A DNA stretch of 11,394 bases, taken from contig KE356579.1 of NCBI GenBank assembly GCA_000416085.1, positions 2,003,311-2,014,704 on the forward strand, read 5' to 3'. Below are positions 1 through 5,988 of this stretch, piece by piece. A program made the translations under genes and the position numbers. Below the pieces are notes generated by a model. That model made no database searches and was not told the DNA's origin. It worked only from the letters and a program-made list of their open reading frames with translations. Position 1 is the stretch's first letter. Every line of letters starts with the position of its first letter. This stretch comes from a halophilic archaeon J07HX64 (GTDB lineage Archaea; Halobacteriota; Halobacteria; Halobacteriales; Haloarculaceae).

Positions 1-11
1 CGTGCTCTGAC

Positions 12-32
12 CCCCGGTTCTTGTTTCCGGGG
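12..32. terminator. Perfect 6-bp hairpin upstream of hisC
   Basis: CCCCGG at 12-17 is the exact reverse complement of CCGGGG at 27-32, around a T-rich 9-nt loop. It could end transcription of a gene lying left of the window. No oligo-T run follows, and archaeal termination usually depends on T-tracts, so this is a weak call. The rest of 1-60 shows nothing recognisable. Confidence 0.2.
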
Positions 33-63
33 CCTCTACCAGCAGACGAACACGATAACCAGT

Positions 64-70
64 CTTAAAC
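64..70 (+). promoter_or_regulatory. TATA-like box for hisC
   Basis: CTTAAAC is centred about 26 nt before the hisC ATG. That is the TATA-to-start distance expected when the transcript begins at the start codon, the common leaderless mode in haloarchaea. A second AT-rich stretch (TATAAG, 87-92) touches the ATG and is too close to serve as this gene's box. Confidence 0.45.
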
Positions 71-93
71 CGCCACACGCACTCTCTATAAGT

Positions 94-1167
94 ATGCAAT
101 CACGGGACCTGTCGGCACACACACCGTACCGAGCAGGGGAGGGAATCGAGGAGGTGGCCCGCGAACTGGGGGTCGACCCTGACAGTCTGATCAAACTCTC
201 CTCGAACGAGAACCCGCTCGGTCCGAGTCCCGCCGCTGTCGAGGCAGTTCACGAGGCGGTCGAGGAGATACACACCTATCCGAAGACGGCCCACACAGAC
301 CTGATGGCCGCCGTCGCGGCGGAGTGGAATCTCGAACCCCGTCAGGTGTGGCTCTCCCCCGGCGGCGACGGCTTTCTCGACTACCTGGGTCGTGCGATGC
401 TCGACCCCGGCGACCGGGTGCTCGTCCCCGACCCGGCGTTTGCTTACTACCAGATGAGTGCCCGCTATCACGGCGGCGAGGTCGACCGGTACAGTCTCGA
501 CAGAGAGACGAATTTCACACAGACCCCCGAGACACTGCTCTCCGAGTACGACGGCCATCGTATTGTCTACGTCACGAGCCCGCACAACCCGACCGGGTCG
601 GAGATGTCTCTCGCGGATATCGAGCGGGTCGCGGCCGCCACCGACGACGAGACGGTAGTCCTGGTCGACGAGGCGTACGGCGATTTCACGGCGACCCCCT
701 CGGCGCGACAGCTCTTCGACGAGCGCGACGACATCTGCGTGCTGCGGACGTTCTCAAAGAGCCACGGTCTGGCGGGGTTGCGGGTCGGGTACGGGCTCGT
801 GCCCGACACCTGGGCCGACGCCTACGACCGCATCAACACCCCGTTCGCGGTGAACAAGCTCGCCTGCCGGGCCGGGTTGGCCGCGCTGGAGGACCACGAA
901 CACCTCGACCGGACCGTCGAGACGGCCCGCTGGGCCCGCGAGTACATGCACGAACACCTCGACGCGCCGACCTGGGAGAGCGGCGGGAACTTCGTGCTCG
1001 CGGCGGTCGGCGACGGCGAGGCGGTCGCGGCGGCCACCCAGCGAAAGGGGGTCATCATCCGGGACTGCAGCAGTTTCGGACTGTCCGACTGCGTCCGGGT
1101 CACCTGTGGCACCCGCGAGACGACGCCGCTGGCCGTCGAGCGAATAAACGAGGTGTTGGCGGGGTGA
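94..1167 (+). CDS. hisC: Histidinol-phosphate aminotransferase
   Basis: PLP-dependent transaminase of histidine biosynthesis. It exchanges the amino group between glutamate/2-oxoglutarate and imidazole-acetol phosphate/histidinol phosphate in the cytosol. The 357-aa protein is the normal family length (class I/II fold). Visible landmarks are the N-terminal SSNENPLGPSP (about 36-46), a Gly-rich phosphate-binding turn SPGGDG (88-93), NPTG (165-168), the PLP-contacting DEAYGDF (192-198), and the Schiff-base lysine in TFSKSHGLAGLR (Lys222, with Arg230 for phosphate contact). The C-terminal VRVTCGTRE strand is also typical. The ATG at 94 is chosen because the N-terminus begins as HisC proteins do and the TATA-like box is correctly spaced. 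The next gene starts 4 nt after the stop, so it is probably the first gene of a three-gene transcript. Other class I aminotransferase specificities are possible but less likely. Confidence 0.93.
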   Translation: MQSRDLSAHTPYRAGEGIEEVARELGVDPDSLIKLSSNENPLGPSPAAVEAVHEAVEEIHTYPKTAHTDLMAAVAAEWNLEPRQVWLSPGGDGFLDYLGRAMLDPGDRVLVPDPAFAYYQMSARYHGGEVDRYSLDRETNFTQTPETLLSEYDGHRIVYVTSPHNPTGSEMSLADIERVAAATDDETVVLVDEAYGDFTATPSARQLFDERDDICVLRTFSKSHGLAGLRVGYGLVPDTWADAYDRINTPFAVNKLACRAGLAALEDHEHLDRTVETARWAREYMHEHLDAPTWESGGNFVLAAVGDGEAVAAATQRKGVIIRDCSSFGLSDCVRVTCGTRETTPLAVERINEVLAG

Positions 1168-1171
1168 GCCG

Positions 1172-1678
1172 ATGCGGGTGGCAGTGACCGGCACACCCGG
1201 CACGGGAAAGACGACGGCGGTGACACTCGCCGAAACCCCGCTGTCGACCATCCACCTCAACAGCGTCGTCCGCGAACAGGGTCTCACCACCGGTCACGAC
1301 GAACAGCGGGACTCGGCAATCGCCGATATCGAGGCTGTGGTGTCGCACCTCGACGGTCGTGACGACATCCTCGTCGAGTCACACCTCGCCCACCACGTGC
1401 CAGCAGACCGGGTTATCGTGCTCCGGTGTCACCCGGCAACGCTGGAGCGCCGGCTCGAGGCGCGCGGCGAACCCGCCTCGACAGCCGCGGAGAACGCCGA
1501 GAGCGAGGCGCTGGACCTCGTGCTCTCGGCGGCAGTCGAGCGACACGGTTCGGAGCGTGTCTACGAGGTGGACACGACCGACCGGGAGCCAAGCGCGGTT
1601 GCCGCCGACATCGAGGCGGTCGTCGCGGGTGAGCGCGACCCGACAGCAGGGACAGTTTCCTTTCTCGAGTACCTATGA
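1172..1678 (+). CDS. Adenylate kinase family protein, AK6/Fap7-like
   Basis: A small P-loop NMP kinase of 168 aa, close to the usual size of archaeal AK6/Fap7 proteins. Walker A is GTPGTGKT at residues 7-14. The family core VESHLAHHV (68-76), the strand VIVLRCHP (81-88) and a lid/ENxE segment (RGEPAST..ENAESEALD, about 98-115) follow in the order seen in AK6. In yeast and archaea, Fap7/AK6 acts in the last steps of small-subunit ribosome maturation with ribosomal protein uS11, besides showing adenylate kinase activity. The same dual role is inferred here. It starts 4 nt after hisC, and its stop overlaps the next start (ATGA at 1675-1678), so the three genes look translationally coupled. The coupling to histidine and lipid genes is genomic context only and implies no shared pathway. 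No symbol is given because annotation practice varies (adk, fap7). Confidence 0.88.
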   Translation: MRVAVTGTPGTGKTTAVTLAETPLSTIHLNSVVREQGLTTGHDEQRDSAIADIEAVVSHLDGRDDILVESHLAHHVPADRVIVLRCHPATLERRLEARGEPASTAAENAESEALDLVLSAAVERHGSERVYEVDTTDREPSAVAADIEAVVAGERDPTAGTVSFLEYL

Positions 1679-2283
1679 CACTCGACGGGCTCCGGCCGCT
1701 GGCCGACAGGATGATCACACCGGTCGTCGCGGGGTCGAAACGCGCCGGTCTCACCCCGGATCTCGTGAGTGTCCTCGCGTTACTCGCGGCAGTCGGCGCG
1801 GCCGGGAGTTTCACACTCGCCGGCGAAACCCGGCTCGCGTACCTGCTGGGGGCTGTCCTCGTCGGCTGCAACGGGGTGCTCGACCTTCTGGACGGCGCGC
1901 TGGCGCGCGAACTCGACACCTCCTCGCAGGCCGGTGACCTGCTCGACCACGTGCTCGACCGGTACGCCGATATCGCCGTCGTGCTGGGGCTGGCCGCAGG
2001 TGTCGACCGGTTCGCGCTCGGATTCGCGGCCGTCACCGGTGTGTTGATGACCTCGTATCTCGGGACACAGACGCAGGCAGTCGGGCTCGACCGTGTGTAC
2101 GGCGGTCTGCTCGGCCGGGCTGACCGGCTCGTACTCGTCGGTGTGATCGCAACCGTTGCCGCGTTCGTCGGCACGACACTCCAGGGACTGTCCCTCGTTG
2201 GCTGGCTGCTCGTTGTCTTCGCCGTGGTCGGTCACCTGACCGCACTCCAGCGGTTCTACCACGCCCATCGGGCGCTCGGCTGA
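1675..2283 (+). CDS. CDP-alcohol phosphatidyltransferase family membrane enzyme
   Basis: Integral-membrane phosphatidyltransferase of 202 aa that moves a CDP-activated lipid (in archaea CDP-archaeol) onto an alcohol such as glycerol phosphate, serine or inositol phosphate. The complete CDP-alcohol signature D-x2-DG-x2-AR-x8-G-x3-D-x3-D is present, using D70, D73, G74, A77, R78, G87, D91 and D95. The four aspartates bind the catalytic metal ions. Hydrophobic stretches at about 30-50, 54-70, 97-125, 150-168 and 172-192 agree with the six-helix fold. The acceptor alcohol cannot be read from the signature. Haloarchaea carry several paralogues labelled PgsA or PssA, so no symbol is given. The start overlaps the previous stop by 4 nt, and it ends the hisC-led unit. 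A 10-bp palindrome (GAACCGGTTC, 2282-2291) covers its stop codon. Confidence 0.88.
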   Translation: MTLDGLRPLADRMITPVVAGSKRAGLTPDLVSVLALLAAVGAAGSFTLAGETRLAYLLGAVLVGCNGVLDLLDGALARELDTSSQAGDLLDHVLDRYADIAVVLGLAAGVDRFALGFAAVTGVLMTSYLGTQTQAVGLDRVYGGLLGRADRLVLVGVIATVAAFVGTTLQGLSLVGWLLVVFAVVGHLTALQRFYHAHRALG

Positions 2284-2721
2284 ACCGGTTCGTTCCCCGG
2301 GCGACGGAGACGCTCGCAGCAAGCAGAACGCGACGTGGCGACAGTTTGCTACCACGAGAGGGTGACATGCATAGCACACACATCGTGCAGGTGGAGGCAG
2401 CCGGGATATCAAGAGATGTGCATCATGTGGCGTGGAGACATCAGAGTATCTGGGTGCGGAAACACCCCTGTTTGGCGTGTGGAGTCGAGACGGATGGGGG
2501 TGTGAACGCGTCGATGAAGATGGTGTAACGCGGCTTTGCCGAACTCGGAATGACCCGGGGACACGCCTGTGGAGACTGTGACCGCTACGGACAGGACTCA
2601 ATCTGAGTCTGTGTCTGCGGGCCACGCTGTCGAGACAGGAAACTGGCACTCGTGGAAGCGAGGTTCCCCGTGTCGCCGTGCGTGGAGTAACATTCAAACG
2701 GCGGGCTCACAAACGTTCGGT
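2284..2721. other. 438-nt intergenic stretch without a convincing gene
   Basis: Between the lipid enzyme and aMBF1 no reading frame shows good haloarchaeal codon bias. From about 2340 to 2530 the DNA is visibly poorer in GC than its surroundings. The only open frame there (TTG at 2346 or ATG at 2367, stop at 2528) would give about 54-60 aa rich in His, Met and Trp with one CLAC pair, with neither promoter nor homology evidence. Small inverted repeats are present: GGGTG/CACCC (2452-2456 with 2463-2467) and GACTCA/TGAGTC (2595-2600 with 2604-2609). It could be eroded coding sequence or an untranslated region. The aMBF1 promoter lies at the right end. Confidence 0.5.
2693..2699 (+). promoter_or_regulatory. 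TATA-like box for aMBF1
   Basis: TTCAAAC sits about 26-27 nt before the ATG at 2722. This favours 2722 over the longer reading frame that is open from 2569, and it predicts a leaderless mRNA. Confidence 0.45.
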
Positions 2722-3270
2722 ATGGTTCAGTGTGAAATGTGCGGGACAGAAACAGCGGACCCGAGTCGCATCAAGGTCGAGGGTGCGGAGCTCAATGTTT
2801 GTGACGCGTGTACCGATTTCGGGACCGAACTGCAGACAGAGGAGGAGTCGTCCTCGACATCGACGAAGTACTCGACATCGAGCAGTTCGAGTTCGTCGAG
2901 TTCGTCGGGTTCGAGCGGCTCACGCTCGACCAGCACGACAACGACCAGCAGCGGGGGTGGCGGACGCAGCACCGACATCTACGAGGATGTCGACGAACTC
3001 GCCCAGGATTTCGACGAGCGGATACGGACCGCCCGCGAGCGCGCCAACCTGACCCAGGACGAACTTGCCCGCGAACTCAACGAGAAGGCGAGCCTCATCC
3101 GCAAACTCGAGCTTGGTGAGACACTGCCGACAGACGACCTCCAGCGCAAGTTGGAGGGGCACTTCGACATCGACCTCTCGGCCGGCGGCGACGTCGATAC
3201 CGATGGATGGGAAGGTGACAGCTCCACCGGTGGGTACACGCTCGGTGACATGGTCGAGCGAAAGGATTGA
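2722..3270 (+). CDS. Multiprotein bridging factor aMBF1
   Basis: Archaeal MBF1 homologue, a transcription and translation cofactor of 182 aa. An N-terminal zinc ribbon uses C4, C7, C27 and C30 (MVQCEMCG, then VCDAC). A very Ser/Thr-rich linker follows at about residues 42-76, with a run of ten serines at 53-62, and leads into a glycine patch. A Cro/cI-type helix-turn-helix fills about 94-153 (DFDERIRTARERANLTQDELA, then EKASLIRKLELGE). A short GYTLGDMVE motif closes the protein, as in other archaeal MBF1 proteins. The frame is open upstream to 2569, but the Cys ribbon begins right at Met2722 and the upstream codons lack bias, so the shorter start is used. Eukaryotic MBF1 bridges activators to TBP; archaeal MBF1 has been linked to ribosomes and stress responses. 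The serine tract is encoded by repeated TCG/AGC/AGT codons and is probably variable in length. Confidence 0.92.
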   Translation: MVQCEMCGTETADPSRIKVEGAELNVCDACTDFGTELQTEEESSSTSTKYSTSSSSSSSSSSGSSGSRSTSTTTTSSGGGGRSTDIYEDVDELAQDFDERIRTARERANLTQDELARELNEKASLIRKLELGETLPTDDLQRKLEGHFDIDLSAGGDVDTDGWEGDSSTGGYTLGDMVERKD

Positions 3271-3312
3271 GCCCACGGCCTGGCAGGACCTGACACCGTT
3301 CGACCTGACGCG

Positions 3313-3318
3313 TTTTTT
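3313..3318 (+). terminator. Oligo-T terminator downstream of aMBF1
   Basis: A run of six T residues 43 nt after the aMBF1 stop in otherwise GC-rich DNA. A second run of five T lies at 3363-3367. Archaeal RNA polymerase terminates on such T-tracts without needing a hairpin, so the pair likely separates aMBF1 from srp19. Confidence 0.55.
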
Positions 3319-3407
3319 GTAGTGTCGCGACAGAACCCGACCGCACTCCGATCTGACCCGACTTTTTCTTCGTGGAGTCGTACCGAGTGAGGCTGTCGAA
3401 CCGAAAG

Positions 3408-3417
3408 AGAATTACTC
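3408..3417 (+). promoter_or_regulatory. Possible AT-rich promoter element for srp19-gar1
   Basis: AGAATTACTC is the most AT-rich stretch at the expected distance (centre about 26 nt) before the srp19 ATG. It does not match the TATA consensus well, so this is suggested only by position. Confidence 0.25.
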
Positions 3418-3438
3418 TGTGCGAGCACAATCCAGAGC

Positions 3439-3717
3439 ATGGTCGAGAATGTCATCTGGCCGGCGTATCTCGATGTGAATCTGACACGCTCAGAGGGGCG
3501 ACGCGTGCCAGCAGAGCTCGCTGTCGAGGAGCCAACCGTCGAGGAGATCGCCAAGGCGGTCAAGCAGGTTGGCTACGATGTCGCCGTCGAACGGGGGAAG
3601 ACCTACCCGCGCGAACACGAACCCCGCGGCCAGGTTCTGGTGCGCGACGCCGACGACGCCAGCAAGAGTGACCTCCTGCAGGCGACGGCCGCGTATCTCG
3701 GCGCGATCCGGGCGTGA
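3439..3717 (+). CDS. srp19: Signal recognition particle 19 kDa protein
   Basis: SRP19 binds the tips of helices 6 and 8 of 7S RNA and prepares the site for SRP54, which then targets membrane and secreted proteins co-translationally. The 92-aa length is normal for archaea. The start [14 protein letters not shown] matches the family N-terminus (I-W-P-x-Y-x-D). Next comes a GRRVP segment for RNA contact, then [18 protein letters not shown], and the basic [15 protein letters not shown] strand that ends the fold. The protein is more acidic than non-halophile SRP19, as expected in this group. Its TGA overlaps the GTG of gar1 (GTGA, 3714-3717), so the two are almost certainly co-transcribed. The 7S RNA gene itself is not in the window. 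Confidence 0.93.
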   Translation: MVENVIWPAYLDVNLTRSEGRRVPAELAVEEPTVEEIAKAVKQVGYDVAVERGKTYPREHEPRGQVLVRDADDASKSDLLQATAAYLGAIRA

Positions 3718-3941
3718 GACGGGCCGGTACCGTCGTCGGCGTCACACAGGGGGTTGCTGTCGTTCGGAGCACGGACGAGGAGTTCCCCGATGTCGGGGCC
3801 GAACTCGTCGACGAGCGACTCGACGCCGTTGGCGCGGTCGTGGACGTGTTCGGTCCCACCGGACAGCCATACCTCGCCGTATCCCCGCCCTCCGACCGGG
3901 CGGTCACCAGACTCGTCGGTGAGGTCGTGTACGCCCGGTGA
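3714..3941 (+). CDS. gar1: H/ACA ribonucleoprotein subunit Gar1
   Basis: Gar1 is the small beta-barrel subunit of the archaeal H/ACA guide RNP (with Cbf5, Nop10 and L7Ae), which converts uridine to pseudouridine in rRNA and tRNA. Gar1 helps product release by acting on the thumb loop of Cbf5. The 75-aa length fits archaeal Gar1. The barrel shows [14 protein letters not shown] (5-18), [26 protein letters not shown] (31-56) and a final [10 protein letters not shown] (66-75). The VFGPxxxPY turn is the most diagnostic piece. The common Lys in the G-K-V element is Ala here (GAVVDVF). The GTG start is favoured because it overlaps the srp19 stop by 4 nt and places the first barrel strand at the N-terminus. 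Confidence 0.88.
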   Translation: MRRAGTVVGVTQGVAVVRSTDEEFPDVGAELVDERLDAVGAVVDVFGPTGQPYLAVSPPSDRAVTRLVGEVVYAR

Positions 3942-4049
3942 CCGCGTGGACACGGTCGGAACAAGGGCGATCGGCGCCACGGATCAGAGAACAGACCAGT
4001 CCGGTCGACTCACACAATCGGGCTACTCTGTAGAGTGAGCGCAGATGAC

Positions 4050-4462
4050 TCCACAGCCATCGGTCCTCTCGAACTGTCACGAGACCAGATATTTCTGTGC
4101 TCATATCGGTTTTATCAATCTGTTCGAGCGCGGCAGACAGCGCGAGGAACTGCTCTTTGAGGGTATCAAACGACTCGGCGGTGAACCCTCCGGTGGTGTC
4201 GCCGGGTGCTTCGGGCGCGGCCACGGGCGAGCCGTGGGTTTCCTCGCGGTCGAACGCTCTCGACGTGTCCTCGGAGGCCGTCAGCCGGGAGAACAGTCCG
4301 TCGGAGGGGGCTGTACTGACGGTCGAGAATCCACAGACAGGGCTCGTATTAGCTCTCGGCGCCGTCGACGGAGATCCGGTCCACAGTTTGCTGGAGAGTA
4401 ACACCGGTTTCGGCGGTCCGGCGACCGGTATCGAGTAGTTCACACCGCACGTCTATCGCCAC
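4050..4462 (-). pseudogene. Frame-broken acidic reading frame downstream of the AbrB gene
   Basis: Nineteen nt after the AbrB-type gene, on the same strand, a GTG at 4462 opens a plausible 37-codon peptide (begins VAIDVRCELLDTG, ends RISVDGAES) that stops with TAA at 4349. Coding character then continues in another frame from about 4345 to 4050. That part is rich in Asp, Glu, Thr and Ala, with GC-rich wobble bases and an amphipathic helix ESFDTLKEQFLALSAALEQ. The simplest reading is one helical, acidic protein of about 130 aa broken by a frameshift near 4350. A phasin-like or granule-associated partner of the AbrB regulator is one guess, from haloarchaeal PHA loci where such genes are neighbours; no motif proves it. 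The opposite strand is also open over this stretch and shares the same wobble positions. It was judged less likely because it gives a Ser/Cys-rich, less acidic product. Confidence 0.33.
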
Positions 4463-4481
4463 ACAAACTGGGGTCGTCTCA

Positions 4482-4793
4482 TCAGTCGTCGTCGCGCTTT
4501 CGCTTGACCGGGAACACAACGGCCTGCACGATGTCGCCCTCCTCGATGTCGAGGGTTTCCCGCTCCGCGTCAGGAATGCTGATGCGGCCACCGCTCTGGA
4601 CACGGGTCTTGAACGTCGCCGTCTGACTCATCGCACCGAGCTGGTTCATGTCCATTCCCGCACCGGAGCCGCTCCCGGCCCCGAGTATCCGTCTGAACAG
4701 GTCCTGTTGGGTTTCGACTGCTTGCTCGCTCGTCTCGGCAAACAGTTTGAACACGTCCGGCGGTCCCGTCGGCCGGTCGTCGTCGTCTGACAT
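4482..4793 (-). CDS. AbrB/MazE/SpoVT-domain DNA-binding protein
   Basis: A 103-aa protein with an acidic N-terminus (MSDDDDRPTG), an amphipathic segment DVFKLFAETSEQAVETQQDLFRRIL (13-37), a Gly/Ser/Met linker (38-57) and a C-terminal swapped-hairpin AbrB domain (about 60-97: FKTRVQSGGRISIPDAERE, then LDIEEGDIVQAVVFPVK). It ends in a basic KRKRDDD tail. Such domains dimerise to bind operator DNA, often of their own operon. The reading frame extends 18 codons further upstream to 4847. The TATA box at 4822-4829 lies inside that extension and is placed for transcription to begin just before the ATG at 4793, so 4793 is preferred. The helix-plus-AbrB layout recalls regulators near haloarchaeal polyhydroxyalkanoate genes (PhaR type), but no PHA synthase is in view, so that role is only inferred. 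Confidence 0.82.
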   Translation of the reverse strand: MSDDDDRPTGPPDVFKLFAETSEQAVETQQDLFRRILGAGSGSGAGMDMNQLGAMSQTATFKTRVQSGGRISIPDAERETLDIEEGDIVQAVVFPVKRKRDDD

Positions 4794-4821
4794 CTGTCGA
4801 TTTTGTATACTCTCCACCCGT

Positions 4822-4829
4822 CTATAAAA
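4822..4829 (-). promoter_or_regulatory. TATA box for the AbrB-type gene
   Basis: On the minus strand the sequence reads TTTTATAG, one of the best TATA matches in the window. Its centre is about 32 nt before the ATG at 4793, giving a leader of only a few nt. This box decides the start of the gene. Confidence 0.6.
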
Positions 4830-4847
4830 GTTGTGAGACTCTGCCAT

Positions 4848-5388
4848 CCGCGACCAGCCGTTGATACGCGGCGGGGCCCGCTCCCCTGATTCAGCAAGAG
4901 AATCCCGTCGTCGGACCCCGTTCGACTACCTGAGAGGGTCGGTCCCTCCGCCGACGGCAGTCCCCGCTGTCTGAGACTGAGTCACATCCTGTTCACGCCG
5001 GGAAGGATGTCGTCAGCCTCACTGTCTCGTCAAGATCCAGCTGCCGGCGTGTATCCGGTCCACTGTACAGTCCACCGTTCCGATTTGGGGTAGTTTTCGA
5101 TGATACATCATCAGAAACGGGGACACTGTCGAACGACTGGGCCACGTCCGTCACCTCCGTCCGGATTCGACTCGGACGGTGTGATAGCCGACTCATCACG
5201 GGTTGCTACCGTCTGTTCATCTGTTATTATCCCGTCTGTGCTCGGTCACACCACCCACCCCTGTCGGTTCTCGTCACGCGGTGACCGGGATACCGCTGTC
5301 GGCTCCACCTCAATCACTCCGATTCGGTCAGTTGCACAGTAACTATCGAGAGCTAATTCGAGAGATCCGTTCGTCCCGGTGTGAATCC
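4848..5388. other. 541-nt stretch with no firmly supported gene
   Basis: Between the AbrB gene promoter and the lipoprotein relic all open frames are short with weak codon bias. Direct reading found no RNA gene, insertion-sequence end or direct repeat. One doubtful minus-strand ORF (4993-5196) with an upstream TATA-like box is listed separately. The region probably belongs to the same decayed interval as its two broken neighbours. Confidence 0.5.
4993..5196 (-). CDS. Doubtful small ORF with a well-placed TATA-like box
   Basis: An unrecognised reading frame of 67 aa from ATG at 5196, or 68 aa from the adjacent GTG at 5199. On the minus strand ATAATAA lies at 5224-5230, 28 nt before the GTG, which is the spacing of a leaderless haloarchaeal promoter. 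Against it, only about 59% of codons end in G or C by hand count, well below the real genes here, and Arg is as common as the acidic residues. The peptide has no hydrophobic segment, Cys pair or known motif. It may be a remnant or chance. Confidence 0.22.
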   Translation of the reverse strand: MSRLSHRPSRIRTEVTDVAQSFDSVPVSDDVSSKTTPNRNGGLYSGPDTRRQLDLDETVRLTTSFPA

Positions 5389-5988
5389 GATAGAGACCGA
5401 CGGACGGCGATTCCTGCAACTCCGCGGGTCGGTGTGGCCCTCGTCGCTGCTGGCTGTCTCGATGGACTGAGCGGCGGAGACGACAGCAGTGTGTCCCCGC
5501 ACGCCGACACCCTCGTGTCGGAGGAGAGTGTATTCTTTGTGTCGTGCGTCGTCTGGGAGGCAGGGCAAACCGGTGACGACGGTGACATCGGCGGGGGGAC
5601 AACGGGAACGGCGAGGACAGCGGTGAGGGGGCGCCTGACCGTCCATGCCCCCGAGGGGGACTTCGGGGACACCGGACGGCGGTGAAAACAACCATCAAGA
5701 CGGCGGGACAGTCAGCCCGGGAACAGGCAACGAGACGGTGGGGGTCGTCGGGGAACTAAGCACGACACCGCTGGGTTCGAGCGGGGCGACAAGGAAACAG
5801 CGGGCATAGAGATGGGACTCACCGTCAAATCGGAGATCGGGAGTAACCTGCACGAGACGACCCGGTCGGCGTTCGGAACCGGGGACACTGCCTTCGAGTT
5901 CGACGGCGACTGTGTCGCTATCTCGGGAACGTTCACACCCGATTGGGCGGCGGAGAGCCAACGGGTCGACGGGTCGACCGGCGGGTAG
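5389..5988 (+). pseudogene. Remnant of a Tat-type secreted lipoprotein gene, frameshifted
   Basis: The 5' part encodes a twin arginine (codons at 5398-5403), a hydrophobic run and a lipobox LVAAGC with the lipidated Cys at 5455-5457. GlyAsp-rich sequence follows (CLDGLSGGDDSS), the usual start of haloarchaeal lipoproteins. That frame stops at 5683-5685. Coding character passes to a second frame across about 5660-5800 (GGENNHQDGGTVSPGTGNE, then VVGELSTTPLG), which stops at TAG 5807-5809. It then returns to the first frame for a clean C-terminus at 5812-5988 (begins MGLTVKSEIGSNLHE, later FDGDCVAISGTFTPDW). In that last part 47 of 58 codons end in G or C by hand count. No good start codon sits close before the twin arginine; the nearest in-frame candidates are TTG at 5332 and GTG at 5281. 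At least two frame changes make it a pseudogene unless the indels are sequencing errors. Its function is unknown. Confidence 0.6.

Noticed and set aside
324..1187. Long plus-strand frame inside hisC in another phase (287 codons)
   Set aside because: Arg-rich shadow of hisC caused by high GC; no motif, and hisC is certain.
2346..2528. Small ORF of 60 codons with a CLAC pair
   Set aside because: TTG start, no promoter at the right spacing, poor codon bias, single Cys pair; not enough to call a gene.
2569..2721. N-terminal extension of aMBF1 from a GTG at 2569
   Set aside because: Extension lacks codon bias, the zinc ribbon begins right at Met2722, and a TATA-like box lies inside the extension.
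4097..4438. Plus-strand ORF opposite the broken frame after AbrB
   Set aside because: Shares the same wobble bases as the minus-strand frame, so bias cannot decide; its Ser/Cys-rich start and lower acidity make it the less likely reading.
5695..5961. Minus-strand ORF across the lipoprotein relic
   Set aside because: Hand count gives clearly lower GC at its third positions than the plus-strand frame at 5812-5985 (81%), so the plus strand is the coding one.
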